Source: JAUVDZ01 sp042568205
GTDB lineage: Bacteria > Patescibacteriota > Gracilibacteria > UBA1369 > PNNO01
Length of the DNA: 25,214 bases
Reading direction: 5' to 3'
NCBI GenBank assembly: GCA_042568205.1
Contig: JBHPJE010000013.1
Location: forward strand, 1 to 25,214
The position numbers and the translations under genes are program-made. The notes under the pieces were generated by a model. That model was not told the origin of the DNA and made no database searches. It was given only the letters and a program-made list of their open reading frames with translations. The first letter of the stretch is position 1; every line of letters starts with the position of its first letter. Of the stretch, positions 1 to 7,524 are shown one piece after another.

Positions 1-106
1 AACGTTCAATGATTTTATCTTTATCAAACTTAATCGCTCCGATTTCAATTATATCGTTGCGTTCTTTACTGAGGCCGGTTGTTTCAATGTCGAGTGAAAT
101 GTACAT
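1..106 (-). CDS. DnaQ-like 3'-5' exonuclease, N-terminal part (gene runs off the window)
   Basis: Only the first 35 codons lie in the window; the gene continues past base 1. The peptide begins MYISLDIETTGLSKE and continues with an IIEIGAIKFD segment. This is the Exo I motif (D-x-E-T-T-G) and first beta strands of the DEDD exonuclease fold, as in the DNA polymerase III epsilon subunit and related nucleases. The Asp and Glu of the motif would bind the catalytic metals. Family members proofread DNA or trim RNA; the fragment cannot say which. The ATG at 104-106 is chosen because the motif sits at the usual distance from the N-terminus and a promoter ends just upstream. No Shine-Dalgarno sequence is present. 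Confidence 0.8.
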   Translation of the reverse strand, partial: MYISLDIETTGLSKERNDIIEIGAIKFDKDKIIER

Positions 107-114
107 AGAGATAC

Positions 115-143
115 AATATAAGTGAAAAGATGCGAAAATTCAA
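115..143 (-). promoter_or_regulatory. sigma70-type promoter of the DnaQ-like gene, nearly leaderless
   Basis: On the minus strand, TTGAAT (138-143) is followed after 17 nt by TATATT (115-120). Transcription would start near 108, leaving about 2 nt before the ATG at 106. The rest of the gap to the HNH gene (144-346) shows nothing else clear beyond a small TTGAG/CTCAA inverted repeat at 285-300. Confidence 0.5.
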
Positions 144-346
144 CTTGACGAGAATTGGCGCAATTTGAGATTTGAGATTGGTTGACGTTAGAAAAGTTTA
201 ACAATTGTTCGATGATTGCAGTTTAGGGTTTATTAGATTTGATGTGAAATTTGGCAATTCTGTTGGTGTGGGAGGGTGTTTAAATTGAGACCTAACTCAA
301 GCCTACCAAAAATGTTGCATGATCGCTTATTCTAGCCATGTTTGTC

Positions 347-374
347 TTGTTTTGAAAGATTTTTTTGATACAAT
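347..374 (+). promoter_or_regulatory. promoter of the HNH endonuclease gene
   Basis: TTGTTT (347-352), a 16-nt spacer and TACAAT (369-374) give a predicted start near 381. This rules against the in-frame TTG at 365 as start codon and supports the ATG at 401, with a leader of about 20 nt and no SD. Confidence 0.5.
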
Positions 375-400
375 TTAGGTTACATTTTAACCCAAAAAAT

Positions 401-1204
401 ATGACAGATGAACAACATTTTCAATTATTCAGAAAACGTGGCGCACTTTTGTTGAAAGGCAGAAAAGAGTTCATAGCAATGATTCCTAGAATCTATAAAA
501 ATGGGAAATATAAAGAAAAAGGATTCGGGTCGATTTATGAATGCGCAGCAAAAATAGGAGGAATCAGCCATGCAATGGTTGATGAAGTGATAAGAGTTGA
601 GCAAAAATTGAAAGATATGCCTCGATTGAGAAACAAGATTGCTGAAGTTGGACTCAGCAAAATCAAAACAGTAGCAAACATTGTTACAAAAGAAACTGAT
701 AAAGAATGGTCAGAAAAAGTAACAAAAATGACGCGAGTAGCTTTAGAAACACATATCCGCGACATTAATAATCCCATCCCCGGGGAGAGCATTACTGCAA
801 CACCACAAAATATTGATTTTGAAAACTTTCAGGTCAAACTTCATCCAGGTATCATCCTAAAACTTAAAATCATCAAACAAAAAATGGGAAAAGGCACAAC
901 ATGGAATGATGTATTTGGTCGGCTTACAGACCTTCCACAGCCGCGGTCTCAAAAAAATCCACGACCTTCAAATCCGAAAAAAAGGCACTTAGCAACAAAA
1001 ACCAGACACGAACTTGAAGGTAAGTGCTCATACCCCGGCTGCAACAAGCCAGCAGCAGAAATTCATCATAAAAAACCCTGGGCAAAATATCGCAGTCATG
1101 ATGAATTAGAGCGGCTTTGCAAACCTCATCATGAGCTCGCCCATCAATCAGAATCAAAAATTGATCAAAAATACCGACAATTTAAATTGCAGTTTGACGG
1201 CTAA
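401..1204 (+). CDS. HNH endonuclease family protein
   Basis: The 267-residue product has a C-terminal HNH nuclease module at about residues 205-250. It shows C209-x4-C214, then EIHHKKPWA (His222/His223), then LCKPHHELAH (C240, H243/H244, H248). The two Cys pairs would hold structural zinc, and the His cluster forms the beta-beta-alpha metal active site. The N-terminal 130 residues are basic and helical, with no motif I recognise; they could bind DNA. HNH proteins with this layout occur as solitary, often mobile genes, so the biological role is unknown. An upstream in-frame TTG at 365 would add 12 residues but lies before the predicted transcription start. No SD is visible. The gene stands alone and is followed by a gene-poor stretch. 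Confidence 0.82.
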   Translation: MTDEQHFQLFRKRGALLLKGRKEFIAMIPRIYKNGKYKEKGFGSIYECAAKIGGISHAMVDEVIRVEQKLKDMPRLRNKIAEVGLSKIKTVANIVTKETDKEWSEKVTKMTRVALETHIRDINNPIPGESITATPQNIDFENFQVKLHPGIILKLKIIKQKMGKGTTWNDVFGRLTDLPQPRSQKNPRPSNPKKRHLATKTRHELEGKCSYPGCNKPAAEIHHKKPWAKYRSHDELERLCKPHHELAHQSESKIDQKYRQFKLQFDG

Positions 1205-1673
1205 ACAAAGCCATAGCAGAAAAAGTCATAAAACAACCCATAATTGTGTCACCCCTATATTTTTGACAAGGACGGTCCATTTGATTATGATGATATGAAT
1301 TTCAAAAATCAAAAATTCAAAAACAAAAAAACACAGAAACAAAAACGACCCTTAAAAAATCAAAAAACAAAAAGCAGAAAAAGATGGGGAGCTGAAACAA
1401 CTACAAATCCAACGCCCTAGAAAAGCACTCATAATGTTTCAACTTCTCTCCTTCTCTGCTGAAGCGATGGTTACCAAGATGACAACTTATGTAACCGACC
1501 CAAATTTGTCCGGTGAATTCCAGAAGCCCTCAGGCATCTGTAGATATCCACATTAAACGGACGGTCCCTGGCGTGACTTGAAACACAGCCAAAGCTTAAG
1601 CAAAGTTCGCATTCGTCTCGCTTAAAACAAAAATAAAATCTTGAACCACTTCTCGTAAGTAGTTGATAAGGTT
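1205..1673. other. gene-poor stretch with A-rich tract and possible decayed sequence
   Basis: No convincing gene fills these bases. 1299-1385 is strongly A-rich and low in complexity. 1401-1620 is richer in G and C than the surroundings. On the minus strand one frame stays open for 42 codons (1404-1529) and reads plausibly, including SCHLGNHRFSREGEK, but it has an in-frame TGA at 1530-1532 and no clear start. The 9-nt palindrome-like GGACGGTCC occurs twice (1270-1278 and 1559-1567). Inverted repeats GGTTAC/GTAACC (1469-1496) and TTAAGC/GCTTAA (1596-1625) suggest possible RNA structure. I see no tRNA and no tmRNA ends. It may be a gene remnant or an untranslated RNA ending at the terminator at 1674. 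Confidence 0.35.
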
Positions 1674-1697
1674 ACCCCACCTCGGTGGGGTTTTTTT
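1674..1697 (+). terminator. rho-independent terminator
   Basis: Perfect 7-bp GC-rich stem ACCCCAC/GTGGGGT (1674-1680 and 1685-1691) with a CTCG loop, running into seven T residues (1691-1697). It ends plus-strand transcription coming from 1205-1673. The nearest plus-strand gene, the HNH endonuclease, stops 470 nt upstream, so something transcribed probably lies between. Confidence 0.8.
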
Positions 1698-1705
1698 GTA
1701 TCATG

Positions 1706-1714
1706 TGTTATGAT
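1706..1714 (+). promoter_or_regulatory. extended -10 promoter of the methyltransferase gene
   Basis: TGT-TATGAT directly after the terminator forms an extended -10 element. There is no good -35. The predicted start near 1721 leaves about 18 nt before the ATG at 1739. Confidence 0.4.
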
Positions 1715-1738
1715 AGTTGGCGAAATTAAAAGATAAAT

Positions 1739-2332
1739 ATGGTCGATATTGCTTGGACAATTGTTGTTATATGCTGGACATTCATGGTAGTGACCTATTC
1801 TATTACAAAAATTAAAGTTCATCGTTGTGGTGGAGGACTTTATAACATGAAAAACAGCCCTCTTGCCAATCATGAAAAATGGCTTATGAGAGCGCTTATT
1901 TTCATATATGTGTTTTTCACTTTTTGGTTAACATTAAACCTTGAAATTCCATTTATTGAAAATTTAGCTGATATACGGAATCCTTATTTTACAAAGCTTG
2001 GATTTACAATTTTTATGATTGCTTTGGTTGCTTATGCAAGAGCAAGAGTTGCAATTAGTTCTAATTGGGGATGGGATAAAAAGCCAAAAGCAGATAGATC
2101 TAAATTAATAAAAGTTGATATATACAAAACTATCCGGCACCCACAATATACAGCTTACTTTCTTGCAATTTTTTCCACTGGAATTATGCTTCATAAATTC
2201 GGGATTGTGCTTTTTGCAATATTATTGATTCCGCTTTTATATTTGAAAATGAAAGTTGAAGAAGAAATTTTAGTGGAAGTTTTTCCAAAAGAATACTTAA
2301 AGTATATTAAAGAAACTAGGATGTTTATTTAA
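1739..2332 (+). CDS. isoprenylcysteine carboxyl methyltransferase (ICMT/PEMT)-family membrane protein
   Basis: The 197-residue protein has several hydrophobic helices (about residues 4-22, 50-68, 83-103 and 137-165). After the third comes the family signature: a cytoplasmic basic loop, then RHPQYTAY (about residues 132-139), and near the C-terminus the VEEEIL...F..EY..Y pattern. These residues form the S-adenosylmethionine site in the ICMT/phospholipid methyltransferase fold. Bacterial members methylate lipids or small hydrophobic molecules; the substrate cannot be read from sequence. The ATG follows an AT-rich leader without SD. The gene is a single unit, convergent with carA, whose stop lies 13 nt after this one. 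The length is normal for the family. Confidence 0.75.
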   Translation: MVDIAWTIVVICWTFMVVTYSITKIKVHRCGGGLYNMKNSPLANHEKWLMRALIFIYVFFTFWLTLNLEIPFIENLADIRNPYFTKLGFTIFMIALVAYARARVAISSNWGWDKKPKADRSKLIKVDIYKTIRHPQYTAYFLAIFSTGIMLHKFGIVLFAILLIPLLYLKMKVEEEILVEVFPKEYLKYIKETRMFI

Positions 2333-2345
2333 TTTATTGAGCTCG

Positions 2346-3416
2346 CTAGAGCTTTGCAACGAATTCATCGAAAAGGTAATTTGTGTCGTTTGGCCCAGGT
2401 GTTGCTTCAGGATGGAATTGAACAGCCATAAATGGCTTTTTCTTGTGCTTAATTCCTTCTATGGTTTTATCATTTGCATTCACAAAATATGGTTCGAATC
2501 CTTTTGGTAAAGATTTTTCGCGAACTGCAAATCCATGATTTTGAGAAGTTATATAGCAACGTCCAGTATTAACATCTACGCATGGTTGATTCTGAGCTCT
2601 GTGGCCGTATTTAAGTTTGTAAGTTTTTCCTCCAGCTGCAATTGCCATTACCTGATTTCCTAAACAGATTCCAAATATTGGTTTTCCGATTTTAAAGCAC
2701 TTTTTAATAATTTCGTGAGTTTCTGTGTACATTTGCGGATCTCCAGGTCCATTTGATAAAAATACTCCGTGAAATTTTTCACCAGCTTCAACAAAATCAT
2801 AATCCCAAGGCACACGTACCACAGTAACTCCTCGTTTTAAAAGTGATCGTAAGATGTTATTTTTTGCACCGCAATCCATCAAAATAACTCGTTTTCTTCC
2901 GCCTTTATAAACAGTTGGGTTTTTGCAGCTAACTTGAGAAACTAAATTGTCGAGATCAGGATTGTAAAAGTCCAATTCTGCATCTTCTTTACGAACAATT
3001 TTTCCAAGCATTGTTCCTTTTTCACGTAATTTTTGAGTTAATGCCCGAGTGTCGATTCCGCTTAATGCAGGGATTTTTTGAGCTTTTAACCATTGGCCAA
3101 GTGTTTTTTTAGAATTCCAGTGGCTTGGCTTGTCACAATACTCGCTAACAATTAATCCTTTTAAATGAATTTTAGAACTTTCAAAATGTTTAAGAATTCT
3201 ATGTTCATCTTTTGATTCTCCTGGAACTCCATAATTTCCAATTAATGGATATGTAAGTGTAAGAATTTGGCCTTTATAAGAAGGATCAGTAAAGCTTTCA
3301 GGGTAGCCAACCATTCCAGTATTAAAAACTACCTCTCCAGCAGAGTCTACGTCTGCACCAAAAGAAGTTGCCTCAAATTTTGTTCCGTCCTCAAGGACTA
3401 AAAAAGCTTTTTTCAT
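2346..3416 (-). CDS. carA: carbamoyl-phosphate synthase small (glutaminase) subunit
   Basis: CarA hydrolyses glutamine and channels ammonia to CarB, which makes carbamoyl phosphate for pyrimidine and arginine synthesis. The 356-residue product is slightly shorter than the usual 370-390. The N-terminal CPSase domain begins with LEDGTKFEA and has FNTGMVGYPE; the class I glutamine amidotransferase domain starts near residue 175. Oxyanion-loop SNGPGDP is at about 221-227, the nucleophile Cys251 in GICLGNQ, and the His335/Glu337 pair in FHPEATPGPND. The elbow has Asn where His is commoner (GICLGHQ), a tolerated position. The gene is divergent from ugd. carB is not in the window and must lie elsewhere for this gene to be useful. 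The ATG at 3414-3416 gives the expected N-terminus. Confidence 0.95.
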   Translation of the reverse strand: MKKAFLVLEDGTKFEATSFGADVDSAGEVVFNTGMVGYPESFTDPSYKGQILTLTYPLIGNYGVPGESKDEHRILKHFESSKIHLKGLIVSEYCDKPSHWNSKKTLGQWLKAQKIPALSGIDTRALTQKLREKGTMLGKIVRKEDAELDFYNPDLDNLVSQVSCKNPTVYKGGRKRVILMDCGAKNNILRSLLKRGVTVVRVPWDYDFVEAGEKFHGVFLSNGPGDPQMYTETHEIIKKCFKIGKPIFGICLGNQVMAIAAGGKTYKLKYGHRAQNQPCVDVNTGRCYITSQNHGFAVREKSLPKGFEPYFVNANDKTIEGIKHKKKPFMAVQFHPEATPGPNDTNYLFDEFVAKL

Positions 3417-3443
3417 CTCTGTTGATTCTACTTAAAATATATC

Positions 3444-3457
3444 TACTTACGCAAGTA
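3444..3457. repeat. inverted repeat in the carA-ugd divergent promoter region
   Basis: TACTT-ACGC-AAGTA is a 5-bp dyad around a 4-nt centre in the 65-nt gap between two divergent genes, overlapping the proposed -35 of ugd. It could be a repressor site, but a dyad this short can arise by chance. Confidence 0.3.
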
Positions 3458-3475
3458 CAAAAATTATTGTATTAT
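3447..3475 (+). promoter_or_regulatory. ugd promoter, predicted leaderless
   Basis: TTACGC (3447-3452), a 17-nt spacer and TATTAT (3470-3475) put transcription start at about 3482, which is the A of the ugd ATG. No SD is present. Confidence 0.45.
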
Positions 3476-3481
3476 TCAGAC

Positions 3482-4666
3482 ATGAAGATTGCGATTATTG
3501 GTACAGGTTATGTTGGCTTAATTACTGGCCTTTGTTTAGCGCAAAAAGGTCATGAGGTTATTTGTGTTGATAAGGATTCTGAAAAAATCGAGAAATTGCG
3601 CAAGGGCATTGCTCCGTTTTTTGAACCAGGTCTTGAAGAATTGATGGCAGAAGTTGATGTGAAGTTTGATGAGGATTTTGAAAAAGCAGATATTGTTATG
3701 TGTTGTGTTGGCACGCCTTCAGATGAAAACGGGGATGTTGATTTGAGTGCGGTTCAAAGTGTGATTGATGAACATGCTGAAAAAGGGGAGTTTTTTGTTA
3801 TGAAGTCGACTGTTCCTGTTGGAACGTGTACGGAAGAGATGATAATGAATCCTGAGTTTTTGCGACAAGGAAGCGCAATTAAAGATACGATGGAACCAGA
3901 TCGGATCGTTGTTGGGGCTTCGAGTCCTGAGGATTTTGAAGTGATGCGTGATTTGTATTCGGATTTTGATGCTCCGATTATAGAAACTGATTTAATGACA
4001 GCAGAATTAAGTAAGTACGCAGCAAACTGTTATCTTGCTACAAAGATTTCTTTTATTAATGAGTTTGCAAATTATTGTGAAAATACAGGAGCTGATTTTG
4101 CAAAATTACAAGAAAGTTTAAAGTACGACACTCGGATTGGTCCTGAATTTTTAGAGCCAGGAGTTGGGTTTGGAGGATCTTGTCTCCCAAAAGATTTAAA
4201 AGCTATGATTCAACGCGCAGATGTTGATGATTTCAAAGTTTTAAAGGCTGCAGACGAAGCAAATCAAATCCAAAAACAAAGAATTGTTGAAAAATTAAAA
4301 TCTGAAATTGATTTAAAAGGACGAAAAGTTGGAATTTTGGGATTATCTTTTAAACCAAACACAGATGACATGCGGGATGCTCCGTCTTTAGATGTGATTG
4401 CAAGGCTGAAAGAAGAAGGCTGTGATGTTCATTGTTACGACCCTAAAGCCAAATCTGAGCATAATAATTGTAAAGATCCGTATGAGGTTTGTGAAAATTC
4501 AGATGCACTTTTAGTTTTAACTGAATGGGAAGAATTTGGACTTTTAGATTTAGAAAAAGCCCGCGAACTTATGAAGAATGGGATTTTAATTGATGGAAGA
4601 AATGTTTTTAAAGCGGAAGAAGCTCGGAAAGCTGGATTTATTTATCACGGGGTAGGCCTTTCATGA
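3482..4666 (+). CDS. ugd: UDP-glucose/GDP-mannose dehydrogenase family protein
   Basis: The 394-residue enzyme performs the two-step NAD-dependent oxidation of a nucleotide-sugar C6 alcohol to the acid, most likely UDP-glucose to UDP-glucuronate, feeding envelope polysaccharides. Seen in order: Rossmann GTGYVGL (7-13), VGTPSDENGDVD, STVPVGT, NPEFLRQGSAIKD and PDRIVVG. Next come helix AELSKYAANCYLA with Lys178 and the active-site GVGFGGSCLPKDLK with nucleophile Cys234. The C-terminal NAD-like domain has GLSFKPNTDDMRDAPS. All catalytic residues are present and the length is a little short of typical. UDP-N-acetyl-sugar dehydrogenases are close relatives, so substrate choice is uncertain. The ATG at 3482 puts the Rossmann glycine loop at the usual position. 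The 3' end overlaps a minus-strand gene by 29 nt. Confidence 0.9.
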   Translation: MKIAIIGTGYVGLITGLCLAQKGHEVICVDKDSEKIEKLRKGIAPFFEPGLEELMAEVDVKFDEDFEKADIVMCCVGTPSDENGDVDLSAVQSVIDEHAEKGEFFVMKSTVPVGTCTEEMIMNPEFLRQGSAIKDTMEPDRIVVGASSPEDFEVMRDLYSDFDAPIIETDLMTAELSKYAANCYLATKISFINEFANYCENTGADFAKLQESLKYDTRIGPEFLEPGVGFGGSCLPKDLKAMIQRADVDDFKVLKAADEANQIQKQRIVEKLKSEIDLKGRKVGILGLSFKPNTDDMRDAPSLDVIARLKEEGCDVHCYDPKAKSEHNNCKDPYEVCENSDALLVLTEWEEFGLLDLEKARELMKNGILIDGRNVFKAEEARKAGFIYHGVGLS

Positions 4667-5111
4667 GTCTAGCAAGCATTTCAACAACTCTTAGTCTTGG
4701 TTTTGTAACTTCAGGCGCATCTTGTTCTGGGAGCTTATTTGAAAGAGTAAAGGCTTTAATAATTCTTTTAGCAACTTCTTTAAGATTTTGTGTTTGAGTT
4801 TCGAGCATTTCTGCAGTGACGTTTGGATTTTGAATAACTCTATCAAATTCCTGTAAGACTTCTGTAATAAATGCTATATCACCAAAGTTTAGTATTTGAT
4901 ATTGGCATCTATCATTTGCTAAATTGTTTAGATTTCTAATTGCATTGTAAAACTTTGTATTTTCAACTAAATCTTCTGGCTCAAGTTCAATCCCATTGGT
5001 AAGTGTTGCAAGATTAGCTTCAACAACTTCCTTTAAATCTTCGCCTAATGCACCAATATCAAGTATTTCTGCAGCTACCAGTCTATCGTGATCTTTACCT
5101 TCTGTTGTCAT
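4638..5111 (-). CDS. hypothetical protein, acidic and helical
   Basis: I do not recognise this 157-residue protein. It is soluble, with no signal peptide or membrane segment. It is rich in Glu, Leu and Asn and predicted mostly alpha-helical, including EVLQEFDRVIQNPNVTAEML and a leucine-rich LRVVEMLARLMKGLP C-terminus. It lies opposite ugd, with the last 29 nt of both genes overlapping tail to tail. The ATG at 5109-5111 follows an AT-rich stretch without SD. Codon use looks like its host neighbours, so it is probably a native lineage-specific gene. Confidence 0.7.
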   Translation of the reverse strand: MTTEGKDHDRLVAAEILDIGALGEDLKEVVEANLATLTNGIELEPEDLVENTKFYNAIRNLNNLANDRCQYQILNFGDIAFITEVLQEFDRVIQNPNVTAEMLETQTQNLKEVAKRIIKAFTLSNKLPEQDAPEVTKPRLRVVEMLARLMKGLPRDK

Positions 5112-5132
5112 ATAATTTGATTATTTGTTCGG

Positions 5133-5161
5133 CTGATTAGCTTATCAGTTTATTTTTTTTT
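5133..5161 (+). terminator. weak AT-rich terminator-like hairpin upstream of pyrB
   Basis: CTGAT (5133-5137) and ATCAG (5144-5148) form a 5-bp stem with a 6-nt loop, followed by a T-rich run to 5161. It could stop readthrough from ugd before the pyr promoter. The stem is weak. Confidence 0.35.
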
Positions 5162-5190
5162 GTAAAGTGCTATATTGTTTGTGCTTATAA
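5160..5190 (+). promoter_or_regulatory. pyrB promoter
   Basis: TTGTAA (5160-5165) and TTATAA (5185-5190) are 19 nt apart, with a TG two bases before the -10 (TGC-TTATAA). The predicted start near 5197 is 2 nt before the ATG at 5199. TATATT at 5171-5176 is an alternative -10. No PyrR-type attenuator structure is visible. Confidence 0.4.
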
Positions 5191-5198
5191 CCAATAAC

Positions 5199-6092
5199 AT
5201 GAATAATTTATTATCATCAGAATCACTTTCAAAAGAAGCGATCGAAGAGATCCTTCAAAAAGCTGATTCCTTTTTGGGATACAATGGAGACGATATGAAA
5301 GGAAAAATCCTTGCAAATCTTTTCTACGAACCTTCAACGAGAACAAGACTCTCATTTGAAACAGCAATGAAGAGACTTGGTGGAGAAGTGATAAGTGTGA
5401 CAGATATGGAATCAACATCTGCTATGAAAGGTGAGACTTTGGATGACACAGCAAAAGTAATATCACAATTTGCTGATATTGTGGCAATTCGACATCCTGA
5501 AAGTGGCTCTGCTACACGCTTTGCAAACAATTCAAAAGTACCAGTTATAAATGCAGGAGATGGAGCTGGTCAACATCCTTCACAAGGACTTCTTGACCTT
5601 TTCACAATCAAAAAAGAAAAAGGGAAACTTGATGGATTAAAAATTGTGATGTCTGGAGATTTAAAGTATTCAAGGTGCACAAACTCACTTGCATACTTAC
5701 TGGCAAATTACGATGTAGAATTCGTTTTTGTGGCTCCGGATCAGCTCAAAATGAAACCTGAAGTTTTAGAATATCTTGATGAAAAAGGTGTGAAATATTC
5801 GGAAACTGATGATTTTAAAGAGGGAATAAAAGATGCAGATGTTTTATATTGCACACGAATTCAAAAAGAAAGATTTGCGGATAGTCAGGATTATGAAGAA
5901 TTAAAGGATGTATATATTCTAAATAAAATTTTAGTAGAAGAGAGGTGTCCTGAATGCATAGTCATGCATCCATTGCCACGTGTTCATGAAATTTCTCATG
6001 ATGTCGACGATATGCCAAATGCGGCTTATTTTAAACAAGTTGAGAATGGAGTAGCAGTTAGAATGGCGATCTTAACAATGCTTTTAGCATGA
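5199..6092 (+). CDS. pyrB: aspartate carbamoyltransferase catalytic subunit
   Basis: Joins carbamoyl phosphate and aspartate to N-carbamoyl-aspartate, the first committed step of UMP synthesis. The 297-residue product is normal in length. It carries the carbamoyl-phosphate loop FYEPSTRTR (about 43-50), the IRHPESGSA and INAGDGAGQHPSQGLLDL segments (His126), GDLKYSRCTNSL, and the aspartate-binding MHPLPRVHEI (about 256-265). No pyrI regulatory subunit gene is nearby. An earlier in-frame start at 5175 would add eight residues lacking homology and lie before the predicted transcription start, so the ATG at 5199 is preferred. The stop overlaps the pyrC start (ATGA), which suggests translational coupling. 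Confidence 0.95.
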   Translation: MNNLLSSESLSKEAIEEILQKADSFLGYNGDDMKGKILANLFYEPSTRTRLSFETAMKRLGGEVISVTDMESTSAMKGETLDDTAKVISQFADIVAIRHPESGSATRFANNSKVPVINAGDGAGQHPSQGLLDLFTIKKEKGKLDGLKIVMSGDLKYSRCTNSLAYLLANYDVEFVFVAPDQLKMKPEVLEYLDEKGVKYSETDDFKEGIKDADVLYCTRIQKERFADSQDYEELKDVYILNKILVEERCPECIVMHPLPRVHEISHDVDDMPNAAYFKQVENGVAVRMAILTMLLA

Positions 6093-7408
6093 GGATTTTG
6101 TTCAAAAATGCAGAGATAGTAAGCGAAAGCGGAACTTCAATAAAAGATGTTCTGGTTGAAGATGAATCAATAGAAAAAATTGCTGACTCAATCGATGAAA
6201 AAGCAGACAAAGAATATGACCTTACAGGAAAATATTTAATACCTGGAGTAATTGATGCGCATGTTCATTTTAGAACTCCTGGTTATGAAGCAAAAGAAGA
6301 TTGGAAGACTGGTTCAATGGCAGCTTTAGCAGGCGGAGTTACAACGGTTTTTGATATGCCAAACACAAAACCTCATACAACAACACTAGAGGCGTTGGAA
6401 TCAAAACGTGTTTTGATTGCGAAAAATGCAATGATAAATTATGGATTATTTTTTGGAGGTGAAGCTGATAATTTAGAGGATTGTGTGGCTGCTGAGGGGA
6501 TTGTTGGATTTAAGGTTTACATGGGTGCAACAACTGGCCAAAAGGCAGTTGGAGGCAAAGATAATATTGAAGAATTATTAGAGAATTTATTTGAAAATAC
6601 AGATAGTGTGGTTGCTGTCCATGCAGAAGATGAAGCAATTATGAGAAAGCATGCGGATGTTTATCAAGGTGATCATACTCCTGAAGTTCATAGTTTGATT
6701 AGAAATGACGAAGTGGCTTTTACTGCAGCAAAAAAGGCCATTCATATTGCAAAAAAATATGAAGGAAGAATGCATATTTGTCACATGAGTACAAAAAAAG
6801 AAGTAGAGTTAATGCGCAAATTTGGTGGAAATTTGATAACCTGCGAAGTCACACCTCATCATTTATTTTTGAGTATTAAGGATTATTCAACTCATGGAAA
6901 TTTTGTAAAAGTTAATCCTCCAATTCGCGGACAACATGACCAGGATGTTTTGTGGAAAGCTGTTCAGGATGGGATTGTGGATATTGTGGCTTCGGATCAT
7001 GCTCCGCATCTTCGCAATGAAAAGGATGTGGATTATTGGAAAGCTCCTGCTGGAGTTCCAGGTGTGCAAACTATGCTGCCTTTGATGTTAAATGCAGTTA
7101 ATGATGAGAAAATTGAGATTCATGATGTTGTTAGATTGTTGTGTCATGAGCCAGCGAAATTGTATGGAATTCAGCATAAAGGTGCGGTTAAAGAAGGTTA
7201 TGATGCTGACTTGGTTGTTGTTGATATGAATTTTATGCATAAAGTTGAAGATGAAGATATGAAATCTAAATGTGGATGGTCTCCTTATGAAGGAATGTAT
7301 TTGAAAGGATGGCCTGAAATGACTTTTGTTAGAGGTGTTTTAGGCATGGAAAATGGTAGAATTATTCGATCAAAGGAATTAGTTGGGAAAGAGGTTGTAG
7401 TTTCTTAG
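6089..7408 (+). CDS. pyrC: dihydroorotase (class I type)
   Basis: Cyclises carbamoyl-aspartate to dihydroorotate. The 439-residue amidohydrolase has DAHVHFRTPGYEAKEDW with zinc ligands His58/His60 and substrate Arg62. GGVTTVFDMPNT, GFKVYMG, VHAEDE, HICHMST and CEVTPHHLFLS with further metal-binding His follow. Then comes the catalytic SDHAPH (DIVASDHAPHLRNEK). The C-terminal YGIQHKGAVKEGYDADLVVVD is typical of class I dihydroorotases and hydantoinases. Its position directly after pyrB makes dihydroorotase the clear choice over hydantoinase. It begins within the pyrB stop codon (ATGA). The natural next gene, pyrD, is displaced by the inserted island. The last bases before the stop also hold the -35 of the first island promoter. 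Confidence 0.95.
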   Translation: MRILFKNAEIVSESGTSIKDVLVEDESIEKIADSIDEKADKEYDLTGKYLIPGVIDAHVHFRTPGYEAKEDWKTGSMAALAGGVTTVFDMPNTKPHTTTLEALESKRVLIAKNAMINYGLFFGGEADNLEDCVAAEGIVGFKVYMGATTGQKAVGGKDNIEELLENLFENTDSVVAVHAEDEAIMRKHADVYQGDHTPEVHSLIRNDEVAFTAAKKAIHIAKKYEGRMHICHMSTKKEVELMRKFGGNLITCEVTPHHLFLSIKDYSTHGNFVKVNPPIRGQHDQDVLWKAVQDGIVDIVASDHAPHLRNEKDVDYWKAPAGVPGVQTMLPLMLNAVNDEKIEIHDVVRLLCHEPAKLYGIQHKGAVKEGYDADLVVVDMNFMHKVEDEDMKSKCGWSPYEGMYLKGWPEMTFVRGVLGMENGRIIRSKELVGKEVVVS

Positions 7409-7423
7409 TTTCTGTGGTTTAAT
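7395..7423 (+). promoter_or_regulatory. promoter of island operon A
   Basis: TTGTAG (7395-7400), a 17-nt spacer and TTTAAT (7418-7423), with TGG before the -10. The -35 lies within the end of pyrC. The sequence around the -10 (TGTGGTTTAAT) matches the kinase promoter (TATGGTTTAAT) closely. The predicted start is near 7430, giving a leader of about 95 nt. Confidence 0.5.
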
Positions 7424-7437
7424 TTTCGTCCAAGGTA

Positions 7438-7461
7438 AAAGGCGTAAGTCGCTTTTGTTTT
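7438..7461 (+). terminator. hairpin with T-rich tail after pyrC / in leader A
   Basis: AAAGGCG (7438-7444) pairs with CGCTTTT (7450-7456, one G-T pair) around TAAGT, followed by a T-rich run. It can serve as the pyrC terminator. If transcription starts at about 7430 it sits at the very 5' end of the operon A message. Confidence 0.4.
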
Positions 7462-7473
7462 AACTCGAGCAGA

Positions 7474-7503
7474 TTTTGCCGGACCTTTGAAAATAAGGCT
7501 GGC
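7474..7503 (+). repeat. leader element A (hairpin with TTTGAAAAT loop)
   Basis: This 30-nt element matches 10219-10248 at 27 of 30 positions. GCCGG-A-CC pairs with GGCTGGC (one bulge, one G-T pair), leaving TTTGAAAATAA in the loop. The CCTTTGAAAA core resembles the BoxA antitermination sequence of rRNA leaders (TGYTCTTTGAAAA type). It lies just upstream of the first SD of operon A. Confidence 0.6.
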
Positions 7504-7524
7504 GGAATAATGGGAGGACTGGAA

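Noticed and set aside
365..400. Upstream TTG start for the HNH endonuclease
   Set aside because: The TTG lies before the end of the predicted -10 element, and the 12 added residues show nothing conserved.
2340..2353. AGCTC-GCTA-GAGCT hairpin between convergent genes as a bidirectional terminator
   Set aside because: The stem has only 5 bp, overlaps the carA stop codon and has no T-tract on either strand.
6089..6092. Possible TGA recoding to glycine, as in Gracilibacteria
   Set aside because: pyrB, ugd, pyrD and the kinase gene all end on TGA at the position expected for the family, several within ATGA overlaps. No conserved gene reads through TGA.
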